NCBI RefSeq assembly: GCF_012070565.1
Contig: NZ_JAAQRO010000052.1
Span: 186,001-250,000, forward strand
Direction: 5' to 3'
DNA from: Anaerosporobacter faecicola
GTDB taxonomy: Bacteria; Bacillota; Clostridia; Lachnospirales; Lachnospiraceae
Length of the DNA stretch: 64,000 nt
Below, piece after piece: positions 16,403 through 25,472 of this stretch (the stretch's first letter is position 1; every line of letters begins with the position of its first letter). The notes beneath the pieces are model-generated. The model did no database searches. It was not told the DNA's origin and was given only the letters and a program-made list of their open reading frames with translations. Made by a program: the position numbers and the translations under genes.

Positions 16403-17920
16403 TTATTTTGCTTCCTTTTGATATTTCTCCAGCTCAGTGATACTTTGTGCCAATTTCTCAATTAAGGCTTTCATTTCATCCGCTCGATCAACGTTCACTT
16501 CACTTACACTCTCAGCGGATTGCGTACTAGCTGTTACTTCTTCACTCGTTGCAGAAAGAGTGCTGATATTCTCAATGATGGAATTATTCGCAGCAACCAC
16601 CTGTTTTACCATTTCATTGATGTTAGAAATCTGTTCTTCCAGCGAATTCACATCATTACTAATTTTCTGATATCCATTCGTTGCATCTTCAATTAATACA
16701 CTTTGATGTTTTGTCTCCTCCATGGACATTTGCGTTACTTCTGATGCTGTTTTTGCTTTCTCGTTCAGTGTCTCTAGGATGGAAGCAATATCAGAAGTCG
16801 ACTTTCTTGTCTGTTCGGATAACATACGAATCTCATCTGCAACAACCGCAAAACCACGTCCTGCCTCTCCTGCTCTTGCACTTTCAATGGAAGCATTCAA
16901 TGCAAGTAGGTTGGTCTGATTGGATATGTTATAAATGGTATCTGTTACTTGACGAACACCCTGCATATTCTCAAGTAATTCATTCATGGTCTTTGTCACC
17001 TGTTCACTGGTAACATTGATTCGTTCGGATCCTCCACGAATCTCATTCATCTTATTCAGATTCTCTTTCACTAATTTTGCAGAGTTCTGAACAACCCCAA
17101 CCATATGATTGGTAGAATTTGCAGTGGATTTAATCAAATTCTGAATATCTTGCGTTGCTGTTGTCTGCTCTCCTACATTCTCTGCTGTTACCTGCGTACT
17201 AATAGCAATCTCTTGTAAGGACTTATGTACATTGATAGTCGAATCTTTCAGCTCATCAATAATTTCTGTCACTTGTGCGCTTTCCTCCGTAACAACGGAA
17301 GATACATCAAGGATCTGATCTAATATGTGTTTTTGATACTCCTGCTCATCCATTAACATGTGGCGCGTATCATGGTCAAATCTCTTTAATATTTTTCCAA
17401 CTAAATAAATATTTATACAAATCAGTGTAAGCACAGAAAGCTCGAATACAAGCATATTAGCTTGCATTCCGGAGTATACCTCGAACACCTCATAAATGAT
17501 ATTAATTCCTCCAACGACTATACAACTAAATCGTAGATTCGTAATATCCAAGTATAGAACCGCACATACCAGTGATGGAATAATACACATTCTTAGCATC
17601 GTATTTCCGGACCCAAAGATTAGTATCGTGTATAATATCATACTCTCCACCAATCCAACTCTTCGGAACATAACACGGCTACCAAATAATTTATAGCATA
17701 TAACTAAAATAATTATAAATACGACTGATACTGGAGCAACTGCCCTCCATAGTTGTGGTATCTGATCTCCTAATGGCTTATACGTTCCAAGACATAAGGA
17801 AATAACAAACAGAATGAAGGTATTCATAAACATGAATTTATTACTCCTAGCTTCTCTGTTTTCTTTATCCGAATATTTACGCTGTTTCACATATTTCGAT
17901 TTTACATGATTGTCTATCAT
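16403..17920 (-). CDS. Methyl-accepting chemotaxis protein with multi-pass N-terminal domain
   Basis: A 505-residue chemoreceptor. The first 190 residues hold about six transmembrane helices with little extracytoplasmic sequence, so a signal is probably sensed in the membrane or cytoplasm. The remainder is a coiled-coil signalling domain with the conserved hairpin tip, visible as [20 protein letters not shown] followed by [15 protein letters not shown], where CheA and CheW bind. No HAMP domain is evident. The start is the ATG at 17920 because GAGGAGG lies six bases upstream, within a slightly longer open frame. No other chemotaxis genes are nearby. Confidence 0.93.
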   Translation of the reverse strand: MIDNHVKSKYVKQRKYSDKENREARSNKFMFMNTFILFVISLCLGTYKPLGDQIPQLWRAVAPVSVVFIIILVICYKLFGSRVMFRRVGLVESMILYTILIFGSGNTMLRMCIIPSLVCAVLYLDITNLRFSCIVVGGINIIYEVFEVYSGMQANMLVFELSVLTLICINIYLVGKILKRFDHDTRHMLMDEQEYQKHILDQILDVSSVVTEESAQVTEIIDELKDSTINVHKSLQEIAISTQVTAENVGEQTTATQDIQNLIKSTANSTNHMVGVVQNSAKLVKENLNKMNEIRGGSERINVTSEQVTKTMNELLENMQGVRQVTDTIYNISNQTNLLALNASIESARAGEAGRGFAVVADEIRMLSEQTRKSTSDIASILETLNEKAKTASEVTQMSMEETKHQSVLIEDATNGYQKISNDVNSLEEQISNINEMVKQVVAANNSIIENISTLSATSEEVTASTQSAESVSEVNVDRADEMKALIEKLAQSITELEKYQKEAK

Positions 17921-18329
17921 ATAATACCTCCTCATATTATAAGTATTTTGTTTACATCACAATAGGGTTATCTTTTAGAAAATATTAACGTTTCCTATTG
18001 TATTGTTCTTTTCTCATTCGTACATCATAATGAATAATCCAAAAGGTATAGACTCTTCCCTCGTAACATAGACTGTTTTGATTCCAACTCCCTTGACTTC
18101 CAACAGTTTTCCTGCCATCGGCATCATTCTACTAACATCAAGGTTTCAGAATCGCCCAACCAACCTTATACAAAGGAGAAAATTACTCATAAATATTATA
18201 CTTTATTTACTTACTATCATTCAAGAACTTTATAACTAATCATAAATAAATATTGGCAAAGTGCCTTATTGGGGTTTAAATAATTTGTTGTTAGATTTCT
18301 TATTGCATACAAATTTTACCACCAAAAGA
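17921..18329. other. Gene-poor intergenic region
   Basis: About 400 bases between the chemoreceptor promoter side and a hairpin. It contains the upstream region of the chemoreceptor and a 37-codon open frame on the minus strand (18014-18127) without a ribosome site. No convincing gene, repeat or RNA was found. Confidence 0.5.
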
Positions 18330-18374
18330 GGACCTATAACTCACTAAATTAACTGAGTTAAAAGTCCGTTTTTT
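18330..18374. terminator. Hairpin terminator downstream of the antiporter gene
   Basis: GGAC/GTCC and TAACTCA/TGAGTTA pair around a short loop, followed on the plus strand by six T. On the minus strand it lies about 160 bases beyond the antiporter stop codon and is followed by TCTTTT. A plus-strand transcript ending here has not been identified. Confidence 0.5.
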
Positions 18375-18535
18375 GATTAGGATGTTATAATGTTTTATCG
18401 TAGGCATTCAATATTTTTTACTCTTTGTTTATTGTTCCTTCAACTTGTTACTCCTTGTTTTTCTAGACCATTCTCATTTGTTTTGACCCTTATTATTCGA
18501 TATCTGATCAAGCGAATCAATACTACTATAATTTC

Positions 18536-19717
18536 TTACGCTTTCTTAAACGCTAATTTTAAGAGAATTGGCGAAATAACTGTTGTAATTACGACCACAA
18601 TAATGATTGGCCCTAAAATTGCTGTAGACATTAACCCAAGTGCTTGTCCCTTACTTGCAACAATCAAGGCAACTTCTCCTCGAGAAACCATACCAATACC
18701 AATCTGCATAGCTTCTGCGTTGGAATAACCGCAAACTTTTGATCCTAATCCACAACCAACAATCTTCGTAATAACTGCGATGATTGTAAGTACAACTGCA
18801 AATAAGATAATACCAACAGTCATTTTGGGTAATACAATTTTTAATCCAATACTTGCAAAAAAGATTGGGGATAAGAATGCATAGGATACAACTTCGAACC
18901 GATCTGCAATGTATTTTGTACGTTCTGTATTGGAGATGATTAAGCCTGCAATAAATGCTCCTGTAATATCTGCAACTCCGAAAAATTCTTCTGCACAATA
19001 TGCCATCAATAAGCAGAATGTAAATGCTAAAATAACAAAACGACGCATATCACGCTTATAGCGGTTGTTTAAGAATTTCATCAACTTAAAGAAAATGAAT
19101 CCTGCAATTAACGAACAGACAAAGAATGCAACAATCTTTAATAAAACAACCACAATACTTACATTGGAATCTGTAAGACTTGTTATTACAGTCAATGCAA
19201 CGATTCCAAGAATATCGTCAATAATTGCAGCCCCTAGTATTGCATTACCTGCTGCTGTATTCAATTTCTTCATTTCTTTCAACGCTTCCACTGTAATGCT
19301 TACAGAAGTAGCTGTTAAGATGATACCCATAAATATATTTTGTAAAAAGATGCTCGCCGTTGCATCATTTGCTATGATACTCTCTTTATTGAAAATTGAT
19401 CCAACTAATAATCCTCCCAATAATGGAACGATTACACCAAATAAAGCAATGATAAACGATGCTTTACCCGTCTTTTTCAACTCCTGCAAGTCTGCCTCCA
19501 AACCTGCTGAAAACATGAGAATGATAACACCAATTTCAGATAGCTGTACAAGGAAATTTGTTTCTTTTAAGATGTTCAAAACCGCTGGTCCTAGCACGAT
19601 TCCAGCAACCAAAGCCCCTACAACTTGTGGTAGTTGAAACTTCTTCGTTGTAATTCCTAGTACCTTTGTACTTATGAGAATTAGCGCAATGTCTAATAAA
19701 TAGCCGTATGTTCCCAT
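18536..19717 (-). CDS. Cation:proton antiporter, CPA2 family
   Basis: A 393-residue integral membrane protein with about 12-13 predicted helices, of the monovalent cation:proton antiporter-2 family (KefB/NapA-like). The family signature is seen in FQLPQVVGALVAGIVLGP, in the helix with paired acidic residues AIIDDILGIVAL, and in the late motif GMVSRGEVALIVAS. There is no C-terminal TrkA-N or RCK domain, so regulation by nucleotides is not expected. It probably exchanges Na+ or K+ for protons. Start: the second of two adjacent ATG codons (19717), six bases after GGAGG. The gene stands alone. Confidence 0.9.
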   Translation of the reverse strand: MGTYGYLLDIALILISTKVLGITTKKFQLPQVVGALVAGIVLGPAVLNILKETNFLVQLSEIGVIILMFSAGLEADLQELKKTGKASFIIALFGVIVPLLGGLLVGSIFNKESIIANDATASIFLQNIFMGIILTATSVSITVEALKEMKKLNTAAGNAILGAAIIDDILGIVALTVITSLTDSNVSIVVVLLKIVAFFVCSLIAGFIFFKLMKFLNNRYKRDMRRFVILAFTFCLLMAYCAEEFFGVADITGAFIAGLIISNTERTKYIADRFEVVSYAFLSPIFFASIGLKIVLPKMTVGIILFAVVLTIIAVITKIVGCGLGSKVCGYSNAEAMQIGIGMVSRGEVALIVASKGQALGLMSTAILGPIIIVVVITTVISPILLKLAFKKA

Positions 19718-19993
19718 CATATTCCTCCATATTCGATAATAAATGTCACAATCTACCATGATTTTTACGACCTACCTATAGTATACCCAAGCGAATAAAA
19801 TGTCCAGTGTTTTTACTTCCTGAAAAAGCGAAAATTTAATATAATTTTTTAAATTATTTTATACAAAATACACAATTTCAAATAAGAATCTTCTTTTACT
19901 CATTAGTTCATCTAATAATCCTAGTGATTTTCACTATAGGAAGTCGTTTATTTTTAACAACTTTTTCGTTATCCTATTTGTCAATTCAAACAT

Positions 19994-20047
19994 ATAAAAT
20001 GCCAAGAATAGACACAACACATCTACCTCTTGGCATTCTATCATTCA
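19994..20047 (-). terminator. Intrinsic terminator of the solute-binding lipoprotein gene
   Basis: Perfect 10-bp arms AATGCCAAGA (19998-20007) and TCTTGGCATT (20038-20047), six bases beyond the stop codon, followed on the minus strand by TTTT. Confidence 0.75.
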
Positions 20048-20052
20048 ACTAT

Positions 20053-21048
20053 TTATTTTTCTACTGCCTTACTAGAATAGATTGTGGTCACCAGATCACT
20101 ATATGGTGCTTCTTTCTCAACCACACCTGCATGTAATAAGATATCTTGTAACAAATCAAAACTAGCCTCTTCAAAAAGTGTATTATCTTTCCATGTTCCC
20201 TGGTCATAATATCGTTGAACGATCATTTCCAGTTTTTCATCATCAATTTCTTTGAATTGTGGCTTAATAACCTTTGCGATTTCAGATGGTGAATGGGAAT
20301 TCACATAATCCATTCCTTTTTGAATTGCATTGGTGAATTTCTGAATGATCTCCGGATTCTTCTCAATGTAGCTCTTCTTTGCAGAATATGCGGTATATGG
20401 TACTTTTCCACTCTCTACACCTAAAGAAGCAAGAACGCTTCCCTTGCCTTCTAATTCCAGTGCAGATGCTGCCGGCTCGAACTCAATGGTAAAATCTCCT
20501 GTTCCCGAAGAAAATGCTTCTGCTGTCAAACCAAAATCAATGTTCTGAATGATTGACACATCTTTTGTAGGATCCAAACCATTCTTTTTCAGGATATACT
20601 CTAGTACCATCTGTGGCATTCCGCCTGCTCTTCCTCCAATTATTGTTTTTCCTTGTAGATCCGTCCATTTGAAATGTTCATTGGCTTCTCTTCCAACTAA
20701 AAAATTTCCCGCTCTTTGGGTCAATTGTGCGAAATTCACCACATAATCTTCTGCGCCTTCATTATACACATAAATTGAAGATTCTGATCCCATAAACCCA
20801 ATCTCTGCTTCTCCTGATAAAACGGCTGTCATGGTCTTATCTGCACCAAATCCCGTTACTAGCTCAACATCTAATCCTTCGTCTTTGAAATATCCAAGTT
20901 CAAGTGCTACATACTGAGGTGCATAAAAAATGGAATGTGCAACTTCATTTAAAGTTATCTTTGTGAGATTACCGTCTTTCTTACAGCCAACCAATGTGGT
21001 CATTACCATAAGGAGTACAAGTACAATTGCTATACGTCTCCTTTTCAT
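20053..21048 (-). CDS. ABC transporter substrate-binding lipoprotein, NMT1/SsuA-like
   Basis: A 331-residue lipoprotein with a signal peptide ending in the lipobox LVGC, after which a periplasmic-binding-protein fold of the NMT1/THI5 or nitrate-sulfonate-taurine type follows (HSIFYAPQYVALELGYFKDEGL near the N-terminus). Family members deliver thiamine pyrimidine precursors, sulfonates, nitrate or riboflavin; the substrate here cannot be told. No ATPase or permease gene is adjacent, so partners must be encoded elsewhere. The start at 21048 was chosen because GAGGAG lies seven bases upstream; the longer frame would add 24 residues before the signal peptide. Confidence 0.88.
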   Translation of the reverse strand: MKRRRIAIVLVLLMVMTTLVGCKKDGNLTKITLNEVAHSIFYAPQYVALELGYFKDEGLDVELVTGFGADKTMTAVLSGEAEIGFMGSESSIYVYNEGAEDYVVNFAQLTQRAGNFLVGREANEHFKWTDLQGKTIIGGRAGGMPQMVLEYILKKNGLDPTKDVSIIQNIDFGLTAEAFSSGTGDFTIEFEPAASALELEGKGSVLASLGVESGKVPYTAYSAKKSYIEKNPEIIQKFTNAIQKGMDYVNSHSPSEIAKVIKPQFKEIDDEKLEMIVQRYYDQGTWKDNTLFEEASFDLLQDILLHAGVVEKEAPYSDLVTTIYSSKAVEK

Positions 21049-21189
21049 TCGAAATCTCCTCACACGTTTTGCTTGTAATACTATATTCATAAAACGTCGC
21101 TCGGTGCATGGACTACTCAAACACGTTTAACATATACCGATTATATTTTTCATAATTCACCATGTTTATGAAATAAGGAATTGGTGCCT

Positions 21190-21244
21190 AAAAAAAGAAT
21201 GTTGCGATTTAGACTCTCCTGTGTCTTATCACAACATTCTTTTC
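21190..21244 (-). terminator. Intrinsic terminator of the HtrA gene
   Basis: AAAAGAATGTTG (21193-21204) pairs with CAACATTCTTTT (21232-21243); six A before the left arm give a T run on the minus strand. It lies about 50 bases beyond the htrA stop codon. Confidence 0.8.
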
Positions 21245-21292
21245 CTACTTTCCTATTTTATATACGAGTAATAATCATGCGTTCCAACAACT

Positions 21293-22687
21293 CTAGTTAT
21301 TTCCATTTCCCTTCTGGAATCCATTGCTGTTACTCTTATTCTGGTTATTCTCTGTTGTATTTTGTTCTGTTGTTTGGCTAGATGCTTCGTTCTTCTTTCC
21401 TAATGTAACGGTAAGTGTTTTCTCTGCATATGAACCATTTTCCAATCTGTTAATAACAATCTTAACAGTTTCTCCTGCTTTTCGGTTTCCAAGCAATTCT
21501 TGTAATTGGGACATGGATTTTACTTCACGTTCATTGAAAGAGGTAATAACATCACCACTTTGAATTCCCGCTTCACTTGCAGGTGATTGTTCACTTACCT
21601 GTTGTACATAAGCACCTACTGGCATACCGTATCGTTTTGCTATTGCATCTGTTACATCTTGTCCTGTTATTCCAAGATATGCTTGTTCCTCTTCTGATAT
21701 TTCTTCCTGACTCATAAGATCATTAATGATTGGAATTGCATAGGAGATTGGAATTGCATAACCCATACTTTCCACTTCTTCAGATGCGTATTTGACTGAG
21801 TTAATACCGATAACACGACCTTGGGAATCAAGTAAGGCACCACCACTGTTACCAGGATTGATTGCTGCATCTGTTTGAAGTAATTTCATTGTGTAGTCTT
21901 CCGTTGCAACTTCACGGTCTTTTGCGCTGATGTAACCAACCGTCACAGATTGCCCATAACCTAAGGCATTTCCAATAGCAATTGCCATCTGGCCAACTTT
22001 CACATCATCAGAATCTCCTAATGTTGCTACACGAATGGTATTCTTTGTATCATCTGATATACTTTCAATTGGTACAGAAACAACTGCTAAATCTGCTCCT
22101 GAATCCGTCCCTTTCACTTCTGCTGTTGCTGTTGAATCATCACTAAACGTAATCTCTACCATGGTTGCACCGCTTACGACATGATTATTCGTAACGATTA
22201 GAACTTCCTTTTCATTTTGCCCAATAATAATACCGGAACCACTTCCTGTAGCTTCCTTGTTATAGACATTTCCGAAGATATCTTGTTGTTGTACAGTTTG
22301 CGTACAATCAATGGATACGATGGAAGGCATTACATTCTCAACTACTCCTGATACATCCGTTGCAACTTCACTTGAGGATGTACCTGTTATTACTTTTTGA
22401 ACACCTGAAGTGGAATCACTTTCATTATTCGAAGTACTAGCAATTGTAAGATTTGTTGTTGATTCTTGGGTTGTCGTTCGATTGGTTGATGTATATCCCC
22501 CACCTACTGCTTGAAAACTCAAGGAAGCTACTACACCAAATGCTACTGCTGCAACTGGAACTTTTACAAATCCAGGAATTTTTCTCTTTCTCTTTGCTTC
22601 TTTTATTGTTTCACTATTGTTTCCATATTGTTCTTGATTCTGTTGTTGATACTGTTGTTCTACGTTGTTGTTCATTTCATTGTACAT
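21293..22687 (-). CDS. htrA: HtrA-like membrane-anchored serine protease (S1C family, PDZ domain)
   Basis: A 464-residue envelope quality-control protease. A Gln/Asn-rich cytoplasmic N-terminus precedes one transmembrane anchor (about 41-62), then a Ser/Thr-rich linker, a trypsin-like domain with the catalytic triad H169 (TNNHVV), D199 (GADLAVV) and S281 (NPGNSGGAL), and one PDZ domain (about 340-430). The C-terminus is again Gln/Asn-rich. It degrades or refolds misfolded exported proteins outside the membrane. Start: ATG at 22687 after AAAGGAG. Upstream lies a promoter with a phased repeat array suggestive of a stress response regulator such as CssR in Bacillus. No two-component genes are adjacent. 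Confidence 0.95.
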   Translation of the reverse strand: MYNEMNNNVEQQYQQQNQEQYGNNSETIKEAKRKRKIPGFVKVPVAAVAFGVVASLSFQAVGGGYTSTNRTTTQESTTNLTIASTSNNESDSTSGVQKVITGTSSSEVATDVSGVVENVMPSIVSIDCTQTVQQQDIFGNVYNKEATGSGSGIIIGQNEKEVLIVTNNHVVSGATMVEITFSDDSTATAEVKGTDSGADLAVVSVPIESISDDTKNTIRVATLGDSDDVKVGQMAIAIGNALGYGQSVTVGYISAKDREVATEDYTMKLLQTDAAINPGNSGGALLDSQGRVIGINSVKYASEEVESMGYAIPISYAIPIINDLMSQEEISEEEQAYLGITGQDVTDAIAKRYGMPVGAYVQQVSEQSPASEAGIQSGDVITSFNEREVKSMSQLQELLGNRKAGETVKIVINRLENGSYAEKTLTVTLGKKNEASSQTTEQNTTENNQNKSNSNGFQKGNGNN

Positions 22688-22763
22688 AATAATTCTCCTT
22701 TCACTATACCTACTCTATGGAACGAACGTTTTATCGGTTCGTTATATTTATTTCCTTTTGATG

Positions 22764-22843
22764 AGTATAGTGTAACAAGAAAGTATGTTCAAATTGTGAT
22801 TGCCTCTTGAAGAAATTGTGAACAACTTGTGATAACATTGTGT
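22764..22843 (-). promoter_or_regulatory. htrA promoter with phased TTGTGA (TCACAA) array
   Basis: Minus-strand TTGAAC (22787-22792), 17-base spacer and TATACT (22764-22769). One base upstream of the -35 box begins a series of plus-strand TTGTGA hexamers at 22794, 22816 and 22827, TTGTGT at 22838 and a degenerate copy at 22805, all in an exact 11-base register. This is the layout of a multimeric activator site. Confidence 0.7.
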
Positions 22844-22851
22844 GCGACTAT

Positions 22852-23331
22852 TTATTTTTTGAAAGAATCAAATCTTGCCTGGATTGTCTTGTTGAAATTC
22901 TCAACTTTCCTTTCATATTCTGTGTTCATAAATGTTGAATTCAACATAAAGTCAGCTGTTGCACGGTTATTTGCAATTGGGATATCATATACAACTGCAA
23001 TACGAAGCAATGCTTTCACATCTGGATCATGTGGCTGCGCAGCTAATGGATCCCAAAAGAATACAACGAAATCAATGTTGCCTTCTACGATTCTTGAACC
23101 AATCTGTTGGTCACCACCAAGTGGGCCACTGTTGTATCCCTTAACAGGAAGATTGGTTTTGTCTGCAATTAGACGTGCTGTTGTACCTGTTCCACATAAA
23201 ATGTGATTTTCTAGTACGGCTTTATTCTTTAACACCCAATCAACTAATTCTGGTTTCTTACTATCATGTGCAATTAATGCAATATGTTTCTGTTTTCCAA
23301 TTGTAAAGTTAATATAATCGTCGTTTACCAT
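22852..23331 (-). CDS. mgsA: Methylglyoxal synthase
   Basis: A 159-residue cytosolic enzyme that converts dihydroxyacetone phosphate to methylglyoxal and phosphate, a bypass used when phosphate is short or sugar phosphates accumulate. Catalytic and phosphate-binding residues align with E. coli MgsA at a constant offset: H22 (IAHDSKK), D74 (GPLGGDQQ), D94 (FFWDPL) and H101 (QPHDPDV). The size is close to that of known enzymes. Start: ATG at 23331 after AAAGGGG. The stop codon lies a few bases from the htrA activator array, and pheA is upstream on the same strand with a gap of about 80 bases, so joint transcription is possible. Confidence 0.95.
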   Translation of the reverse strand: MVNDDYINFTIGKQKHIALIAHDSKKPELVDWVLKNKAVLENHILCGTGTTARLIADKTNLPVKGYNSGPLGGDQQIGSRIVEGNIDFVVFFWDPLAAQPHDPDVKALLRIAVVYDIPIANNRATADFMLNSTFMNTEYERKVENFNKTIQARFDSFKK

Positions 23332-23409
23332 AGGTTACCCCTTTCGTATCGCCATGTTTTTTTGTTCTTTTGTGGTCTGTCTATATCTTATATAATTAAT
23401 TCGACTTCT

Positions 23410-24546
23410 TTACTCTGTCTTAATATTACCAAGAACACGAAGCGTTGATGCCTCTTCCTTAATCCCGCGAAGTGCATTTATTACTCCTGCATCTTTTAGA
23501 TTCCCTTCTACATCAACAAAGAAACGATATTCGAATTTCTTCCCATTAATCGGTCTTGATTCAATCTTAACCATATTCAGATTATTGTAGATGAAATGGG
23601 ATAGCATATTATATAGTGTTCCACTTTTATGTGGTAATTCAAAACAAATGCTAACCTTATTGGCATCTTCAATGAAGATTTTCTGGTTCGCAATAATGAT
23701 AAACCGTGTACAGTTCGTCTGATCCGAGTTAATCGAATCTTTTAGAATCTGCAAACCATAACATTGGGCTGCTTTACGGCTACCAATTGCCGCTTGTGTC
23801 AGGTCTCCATCTTCTTTCACCTTCATTGCACTTGCTGCTGTACTTGCAAACTCTTTTTTCTGTATATAGTCATGTTCTTCTAAGAATTTTGCACACTGCA
23901 TCAAAGGTTGTGGATGAGAATATACCTTTTTCAGATTCTCGATGGTAGCTCCCTCTAAACCAAGTAATGCATTTTCTATCTTTACTACATGTTCTCCAAC
24001 AATACAATTATCATACTCTACTAGTAGATCATAGATGTCCGTAATTCCACCCGTAGATGAATTCTCAATTGGAAGTACACCATAATCTGCTTTGCCTTCC
24101 TTTACTGCTTCCATAACTTTACGAAATGTTAATTCATTGTAGCTGTTAATCTCTGTACCGAAATAATCTTCCATACATTGCTGTGTATAGGTTCCTTCTT
24201 GTCCAAAGAAAACTACTTTCGTATTTGGTGAAATTGGTAATTTCTCAACAGCGGAAAAGGATTCTGTAATATTTCCAGACTGAACAAGTGTATACTGAAG
24301 CTTACGACTAATTGCCATGATCTGCGTAAATAATTCTTCCACGGCTTGTTCATTAAATGTATTACTAGCCATAGAGCCAAGTTTGCTTAGTTTCTCTTCT
24401 TCCCTTTGTTTATCATAGACTTTTTTACCAACACTAATCTTATACTCCGCAACATTCTTTGCAATATCCATTCGTTCTTCGAACAAAGAAAGGATCTGCT
24501 GATCGATACGGTCTATCTCTTCTCTACTCTTAAGTAAATCTACCAT
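23410..24546 (-). CDS. pheA: Bifunctional chorismate mutase/prephenate dehydratase (P-protein)
   Basis: A 378-residue enzyme for phenylalanine synthesis. The AroQ-type chorismate mutase domain covers about residues 1-90 (LLKSREEIDRIDQQILSLFE). The prephenate dehydratase domain follows, with VVFFGQEGTYT, PIENSSTGGI and TNCTRFIII, and an ACT domain ends the protein with KSGTLYNMLSHF and the ESRP motif used for phenylalanine feedback binding. Start: ATG at 24546, six bases after GGAGG; an upstream in-frame start at 24591 has no such support. No T-box or attenuator was recognised in the short upstream region. Confidence 0.95.
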   Translation of the reverse strand: MVDLLKSREEIDRIDQQILSLFEERMDIAKNVAEYKISVGKKVYDKQREEEKLSKLGSMASNTFNEQAVEELFTQIMAISRKLQYTLVQSGNITESFSAVEKLPISPNTKVVFFGQEGTYTQQCMEDYFGTEINSYNELTFRKVMEAVKEGKADYGVLPIENSSTGGITDIYDLLVEYDNCIVGEHVVKIENALLGLEGATIENLKKVYSHPQPLMQCAKFLEEHDYIQKKEFASTAASAMKVKEDGDLTQAAIGSRKAAQCYGLQILKDSINSDQTNCTRFIIIANQKIFIEDANKVSICFELPHKSGTLYNMLSHFIYNNLNMVKIESRPINGKKFEYRFFVDVEGNLKDAGVINALRGIKEEASTLRVLGNIKTE

Positions 24547-24663
24547 GTGGAACCTCCATGTCTTACCTTTATACTCTGGTCTGTCATTCATAGGGAGTCT
24601 TGATGACTCACTATACTACTTGCTCATTATATAACACCCATTCCACTGTTGGCAAGTAACGTG

Positions 24664-25251
24664 CTAAATTTTATATGTAAAACTACTAATCTCATTGTCT
24701 TCTTTCTCTCTCTGGTCACGATCATAAGAACAGCTATGAATATGTCCTTTCTTCTTTTCTCTCTTTTCCTCTTCCTTTGTGGAAGGAAGTTTCAAATACT
24801 CCTTGCTCTTTAAAACCTTTCCACTTTCGTCAGAGATTGCTGCCAGTGTCATCTGTGCATCCTCCGTTTTATTCGCACAGTTCATCTGATTCTGTATCAC
24901 CTGTTGCACTTCTTCCTTCGATTTACAATGTCTAATTTGCTCCTTCATCATCTTTCTCGTCATCTCAAGCTTAACTGCTTTCATATATAATGTCATATCA
25001 TATTCCTTTAAAAATTGCATTTCTGATGCAGTTAGCCGTTTTCCTAATTTTAGTTTTGTACGGATTTTCGCCAACTTTGCTTGTACTACTTCTGGATTTT
25101 CTTCTTTTGTTCGTATCCCATTCAGCCAAATATCATCCTGTTGGTTTTCTTGCTGTTCTACCTGTTCCTCGTTATTCTTTTCTACTACAACGCCTTTTTG
25201 GTTTAGAATCTTCTGATAAACAATTTTTGCATTTACCATATTAATAAGCAT
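24664..25251 (-). CDS. Hypothetical coiled, Lys/Glu-rich protein
   Basis: A 195-residue protein of unknown function. It has no signal peptide or membrane helix. The first 50 residues are Gln/Glu-rich, the middle (about 55-130) is strongly helical with KLKLGKRLTASEMQFLKEYD and TRKMMKEQIRHCKSKEEVQ, and the C-terminus is Lys/Glu-rich. The composition and helical pattern suggest a coiled structural or accessory protein. The block LTASEMQFLKEYD recalls uncharacterised Lachnospiraceae proteins, but I cannot assign a family. The ribosome site before ATG 25251 is weak (GGGTAGGGTG); an ATG four codons later is an alternative start. Confidence 0.65.
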   Translation of the reverse strand: MLINMVNAKIVYQKILNQKGVVVEKNNEEQVEQQENQQDDIWLNGIRTKEENPEVVQAKLAKIRTKLKLGKRLTASEMQFLKEYDMTLYMKAVKLEMTRKMMKEQIRHCKSKEEVQQVIQNQMNCANKTEDAQMTLAAISDESGKVLKSKEYLKLPSTKEEEKREKKKGHIHSCSYDRDQREKEDNEISSFTYKI

Positions 25252-25417
25252 ATACGCACCCTACCCTATCTTAATGAATTATTAGTTCTGTTATTATATA
25301 CCCTTACATCATCTATATCGGCATGAATATGGTATTTATAAACATGATTTGGAAGATACTCATGTAAGCTGATCACCTACTAGGTTGTAATCCGAATCGA
25401 GTTGATGATATGGGTTA

Positions 25418-25460
25418 TAAAAAACAAGAGACTATTCGTTATAACATTCTAGTCTCTTGT
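25418..25460 (-). terminator. Intrinsic terminator of the S66 peptidase gene
   Basis: ACAAGAGACTA pairs with TAGTCTCTTGT around a 15-base loop; six A on the left give a T run on the minus strand. It ends 13 bases beyond the stop codon of the S66 peptidase gene. Confidence 0.85.
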
Positions 25461-25472
25461 CTTGCTTCTCTA

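Noticed and set aside
18014-18127. A 37-codon minus-strand frame containing LLEVKGVGIKTV, reminiscent of a transposase or HhH fragment
   Set aside because: No ribosome site, stop codon shortly upstream, and the similarity ends after about 12 residues; no family could be assigned.
19065-19637. A 190-codon open frame antisense to the antiporter gene
   Set aside because: Membrane-protein genes often leave open antisense frames; no start signal or motif supports it.
24547-24663. T-box or aromatic amino acid leader before pheA
   Set aside because: The upstream region is short and has no T-box sequence or antiterminator structure.
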